Origin: Helicobacter pylori
GTDB taxonomy: Bacteria; Campylobacterota; Campylobacteria; Campylobacterales; Helicobacteraceae
Direction of reading: 5' to 3'
Length of the DNA: 64,000 nt
NCBI GenBank assembly: GCA_008032955.1
Contig: CP032046.1
Span: 992,001-1,056,000 of the forward strand
The translations under genes were made by a program, and so were the position numbers. Each line of letters starts with the position of its first letter. Positions within the stretch are counted from its first letter, which is position 1. Shown one piece after another: positions 59,878-64,000 of the stretch. The notes under the pieces were generated by a model. It was not told where the DNA came from and did not search any database. It saw only the letters and a program-made list of their open reading frames with translations.

Positions 59878-61801
59878 AATAGGCAAACACATAATTGAGA
59901 TACACGCTATAAAGCCTTCTATATTCTAGTTTAGTGTCTAGAAAAGAATAGTAATTCGTGTTAATGGTAGGGATTTTCACGCCCAATTCCATGCCATGTT
60001 GAGCCGCATGATGGCTATCTTTTTTCTTAGGCCTAGCGAGATTGGTTCTCAAGCCTAAATTGAATAAAAATTGGAAGTTAGCCGTATTCACTTTAGCGCT
60101 ATAGACATTGCTGATGGTTTTTAAATTCACAAATTGAGAATTAAGCCATGAAGTCCCTGCCAGTTGGATGCCTCCAAAAAGCCCCACTGAAATCTGGTTA
60201 TTCTTGCCTAAAAAGTTGGTGTTTTTATCGTTGATGAAATTAAACAATAAATCACTACCCACCCCATAAGTCCACACATCAGAAGCCGAGTTAAAGAAAT
60301 TGGATTTGATATAGGCGTGGTTGTAATCAAAGAAACCATAATACCTTAACCCCCATCTTTTCTTTTCTCCAAAAAATTGCTTATAGCCCGCTTGCACGCC
60401 AAAGCCATTCAAGGCGCCGTTATTCGTGGTTGAAGAAGCGATCATGCCCATATTCCTAAAAGGGTTGTTGCCAAGTTCTTGAATAAGGGTGTTGGCTAGG
60501 TTTTGCGCTTGATTGATTTGAGGCGTTTGGTTGTTAAAATCAGCGGCGCTTGTTTTTAATAAAGACTGAGTTTCTTCCACGCCAGCACACCCGTTCCCCC
60601 AATTGTTCTTTTGATTTTGCATTGTCATATTCGCGCTGCTTATAGCGCTCGCATCGCATTTCCCTATGTAGTCTTTAAGATGGCCTGAAGAAAGTTTGTC
60701 AAAATCGTTCTCCACTTGATTGGCCAGCTTTAAAATTTCTGCTTGAGATTGCGCGTTTTTAAGCATTTTTTGAGCTAAAGCTGTAAGACTGCTAGGGGTG
60801 TTAAGGTTGAAATTATGAGGTTGTGTGATATTTTTTGGTTGGTTGGCGCTGAGTTGTTGGGTTTCTTGAACGATTTTTTGCGCATTATTAATCATGTCTG
60901 AAGCGGCACTAAACTCCGCACCAAAAGTCGTGCATGAATCTTTGCCACCACCGGTTGTTTGCCATGAAGGGGTGTTTGTAGTAGCTTGGCCACTACTTCC
61001 ACTACTAGATTTCGCTATCAACATGGGGCAATAATCTTTAAGGGTATTGACAATCGTTTGCGCTTGAGTCAAAAGATTTTGCGCATCGTTAGTCGTATCA
61101 ATAACAGAAGTTGTCGTTTTAGTTTGATTATCTTGTTGATACTTTGATGTGGTTACATGCGCTTCTAATTTTTCCCCTTTGCTATTTAAAGGAGCAAGCC
61201 CAGCTTGTTTTAAAGCTTTTGAAAGAATCTGATAAGCTTCATGGATTTTTTCATATTGCTCAATAGATAGAGAAACATTTTTGTCTGCTTTTAATGTATT
61301 TGTGCCACTAAAACTATGAGTGCCATCACTATTTGTGCTCCCACCGCAATTGATTGTAGTGCCGTTGCCATTCTCATCGGTGTAGTGGAAATTTTTTTGA
61401 TTGTTTTCGCCTGGACTTTTGGTATAACCTCCGCATATGACCGCATAACCCATGCTATTCCATAGCCCTAACACCGATCTCAACGCCAAAAGCGTAGCTT
61501 GATAGGCAGGGGAATTGGTTGTCCCACCGGCTAAAGTTTTTGCGCGTTCGTTCAAATTATTAACCGCTTGGTTGATCGCTTGCGCGCTTGTCTTTGAGCC
61601 TGAGCCATCATTGTTGGTTAAAAGTCTGCTTAATTTTTCATAAGAGTCTGAAAGCTTTTGCACCTTGTCGGCGTTTTTCACCTTTTGAACCGCTTCACCG
61701 ATTTGATAACCCACGCTTAAAAAAACGCCGTTATCTTCAGCATGCAAGAGTGACGCCGCAAGAGTTAGAGAAAGCAGAATCGTTTTTTTCGTTTTTTTCA
61801 T
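59876..61801 (-). CDS. hopQ: Outer-membrane adhesin HopQ (type I allele)
   Basis: HopQ binds human CEACAM receptors and supports CagA delivery. The 641-residue protein has a signal peptide ending LLHAED, the mature start [18 protein letters not shown], an extracellular domain with Cys pairs (VICGGY...INCGG, DYCPML...[14 protein letters not shown]...NGCAG), and the Hop beta-barrel end with [26 protein letters not shown] and final YLNYVFAY. From memory the sequence matches the type I allele, which is common in cag-positive Western strains. AAGGA precedes the ATG. The aapA units flank it on both sides. Confidence 0.95.
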   Translation of the reverse strand: MKKTKKTILLSLTLAASLLHAEDNGVFLSVGYQIGEAVQKVKNADKVQKLSDSYEKLSRLLTNNDGSGSKTSAQAINQAVNNLNERAKTLAGGTTNSPAYQATLLALRSVLGLWNSMGYAVICGGYTKSPGENNQKNFHYTDENGNGTTINCGGSTNSDGTHSFSGTNTLKADKNVSLSIEQYEKIHEAYQILSKALKQAGLAPLNSKGEKLEAHVTTSKYQQDNQTKTTTSVIDTTNDAQNLLTQAQTIVNTLKDYCPMLIAKSSSGSSGQATTNTPSWQTTGGGKDSCTTFGAEFSAASDMINNAQKIVQETQQLSANQPKNITQPHNFNLNTPSSLTALAQKMLKNAQSQAEILKLANQVENDFDKLSSGHLKDYIGKCDASAISSANMTMQNQKNNWGNGCAGVEETQSLLKTSAADFNNQTPQINQAQNLANTLIQELGNNPFRNMGMIASSTTNNGALNGFGVQAGYKQFFGEKKRWGLRYYGFFDYNHAYIKSNFFNSASDVWTYGVGSDLLFNFINDKNTNFLGKNNQISVGLFGGIQLAGTSWLNSQFVNLKTISNVYSAKVNTANFQFLFNLGLRTNLARPKKKDSHHAAQHGMELGVKIPTINTNYYSFLDTKLEYRRLYSVYLNYVFAY

Positions 61802-61871
61802 AAGATGTTCCTTAAAGTAATGTTTTATTGTAAAAATGTATCAAAATGAGAATTTATTTACAATGCGTTTA

Positions 61872-61877
61872 ATTATA
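61872..61877 (-). promoter_or_regulatory. -10 element of hopQ
   Basis: Minus-strand TATAAT (61877-61872) in the context GCTATAATTAAACG, with an expected start near 61865 and a leader of about 64 bases. Confidence 0.65.
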
Positions 61878-61987
61878 GCATAAATTTATTGGATTTCAAA
61901 AAAAGTTTTAGGGTGTTTTGATGCACTCAATCAAGCTTGTAAGAGTGTTTTTAATTTAATTGGGATTTGGTTTTAGAAAGATTGTTG

Positions 61988-61993
61988 TAAAAT
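61988..61993 (+). promoter_or_regulatory. -10 element of aapA copy A
   Basis: TAAAAT, followed by an expected start near 62000, which would place a stem-loop (62000-62021) at the very 5' end of the mRNA, as known for AapA mRNAs. The same element is at 62353-62358 in copy B. Confidence 0.6.
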
Positions 61994-62073
61994 AAACGCC
62001 CCCATAAGTGCAATTATGGGGATAATTTTTAATGGGAGTTTGCCATGAAAACAGAAAATGGTAAAAACTCTTG
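61988..62073 (-). ncRNA. IsoA-like antisense RNA, copy A
   Basis: A perfect TATAAT (62085-62080, minus) inside the toxin gene drives an RNA expected to start near 62073. It runs antisense to the aapA start region and its ribosome site and ends in a stem CCCCATAA-TTGCAC-TTATGGGG followed by a T-rich stretch. Length of about 85 bases agrees with IsoA RNAs of H. pylori, the antitoxins that block AapA translation. Ends are estimated. Confidence 0.75.
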
Positions 62074-62137
62074 GAAAACATTATACCTTGAAATTTCGTT
62101 TTTGGGGTGTAAAGTTGTTGTTTTATTGAAGCGATAG
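62045..62137 (+). CDS. AapA-type type I toxin, copy A
   Basis: The 30-residue product starts [18 protein letters not shown] and ends [11 protein letters not shown]. It is the AapA family: the same [10 protein letters not shown] core and KVVVLLKR end found in H. pylori AapA1, a small hydrophobic basic peptide that acts at the inner membrane. GGGAG stands eight bases before the ATG. Translation is predicted to be controlled by IsoA and mRNA folding. Which AapA number it corresponds to is not clear from memory. Confidence 0.88.
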   Translation: MKTENGKNSWKTLYLEISFLGCKVVVLLKR

Positions 62138-62188
62138 TTTTGTCAAACGAAGTTTCTGTAAAACGATAGCTTTAGTTTTTCCAAAGTT

Positions 62189-62217
62189 CCCTTAAGGCTT
62201 TTAGCTTTAAGGGTTTT
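62189..62217 (+). terminator. aapA mRNA terminator, copy A
   Basis: CCCTTAAGGC...GCTTTAAGGG with a T-run after it, 50 bases past the toxin stop. The same element is at 62554-62582 in copy B. Confidence 0.75.
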
Positions 62218-62352
62218 CCTTAAAAGTTTATCCTTAACTTATGGGGTTATAAAAACTCTTTTAAATTAGCTCTAATATTCTTTTTAGCGTTCTTTATTTG
62301 GGGTAAGGTTTTGCTTTTTTAATTTAGATTGGGGCTTTAAGAAAGATTGTTG

Positions 62353-62438
62353 TAAAATAAACGCCCCCATAAGTGCAATTATGGGGATAATTTTTAATGG
62401 GAGTTTGCCATGAAAACAGAAAATGGTAAAAACTCTTG
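62353..62438 (-). ncRNA. IsoA-like antisense RNA, copy B
   Basis: As for copy A, with TATAAT at 62450-62445 (minus) and an expected start near 62438. Because the sequence is identical to copy A, either IsoA can silence either aapA mRNA. Confidence 0.75.
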
Positions 62439-62502
62439 GAAAACATTATACCTTGAAATTTCGTTTTTGGGGTGTAAAGTTGTTGTTTTATTGAAGCGAT
62501 AG
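62410..62502 (+). CDS. AapA-type type I toxin, copy B
   Basis: Identical to copy A (30 residues, [18 protein letters not shown] to KVVVLLKR) with the same ribosome site. Its downstream terminator stands just upstream of the deoD 3' end and faces it. Confidence 0.88.
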   Translation: MKTENGKNSWKTLYLEISFLGCKVVVLLKR

Positions 62503-62624
62503 TTTTGTCAAACGAAGTTTCTGTAAAACGATAGCTTTAGTTTTTCCAAAGTTCCCTTAAGGCTTTTAGCTTTAAGGGTTTTCCTTAAAAGTTTATCCTT
62601 AACTTATGGGGGCAACAAAAAAGG

Positions 62625-64000
<1,376 letters not shown>

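Larger units (their letters stand above)
61975..62246. repeat. Tandem aapA/isoA repeat unit, copy A
   Basis: A 272-bp unit that recurs at 62340-62611 with no difference that I can see. The two are offset by 365 bp. Each unit carries a complete type I toxin-antitoxin gene pair, described separately. Confidence 0.95.
62340..62611. repeat. Tandem aapA/isoA repeat unit, copy B
   Basis: Second copy of the 272-bp unit, ending just before the deoD stop at 62625. The 93 bases between the copies (62247-62339) are unique and hold no frame. Confidence 0.95.

Overview
The window is chromosomal DNA of Helicobacter pylori. The evidence is the AT-rich sequence, the Hop/Hof outer-membrane proteins (HopI, HopL, HofH, HopQ), a 16S rRNA gene not linked to 23S/5S, AapA-type microproteins, and a gene order that, from memory, follows the HP1119-HP1179 stretch of strain 26695. 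HopQ reads as the type I allele. No tools were run; all family calls come from reading motifs.

Layout. 55-18400, minus strand: a flagellar block (flgK, a FlgN-like chaperone, flgM) with an orphan m5C methyltransferase, slyD, the Tol-Pal envelope system (cpoB-like, pal, tolB, tolA-like, tolR, tolQ), the F1/stalk part of ATP synthase (atpC-D-G-A-H-F-F'), then parB-parA-birA-fmt. 18401-27293: a looser accessory stretch with a PHP-ATPase (TrlF-like) interrupted by an in-frame stop, a DUF2130 protein, a small PemK/MazF-like gene, decayed reading frames, the 16S rRNA gene with a long leader, and a NYN-domain protein. 27294-33570, minus strand: translation and secretion genes rplS-trmD-rimM-khpA-rpsP-ffh-valS. 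33732-42476, plus strand: fliW, murG, two giant outer-membrane protein genes hopI and hopL, proC, fic. 42719-50267: ybeY, fldA, dedA-like, ccoS, fqrB, an MFS transporter, pgi, hofH. 50610-59446: peptide/carbon uptake (cstA), the glutamine-type ABC transporter glnP-glnP-glnQ-glnH, a secreted unknown, the sugar permease gluP, and a purine permease. 59670-64000: hopQ flanked by type I toxin-antitoxin (AapA/IsoA) units, then deoD-deoB.

How the genes fit together. flgM (sigma28 antagonist), the FlgN-like gene and flgK each sit behind promoter-like sequences of the expected flagellar class (sigma28 for flgM, sigma54 for flgN-flgK). The purine permease, DeoD and DeoB form a nucleoside salvage group. 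FldA and FqrB are electron-transfer partners placed close together.

Most notable observations. (1) Two identical 272-bp copies of an AapA/IsoA type I toxin-antitoxin unit lie in tandem (period 365 bp) between hopQ and deoD, with a third, decayed copy on the other side of hopQ. (2) Five genes (pal, a PemK-like gene, an MFS transporter, glnP, gluP) are each broken by loss of exactly one base in a homopolymer; this pattern suggests assembly errors, but each can be tested. (3) The TrlF-like ATPase has an in-frame TAG between its Walker B motif and the following conserved histidine block, with 74 intact codons after it. (4) Several unannotated small genes, structured intergenic elements and repeats are described below.
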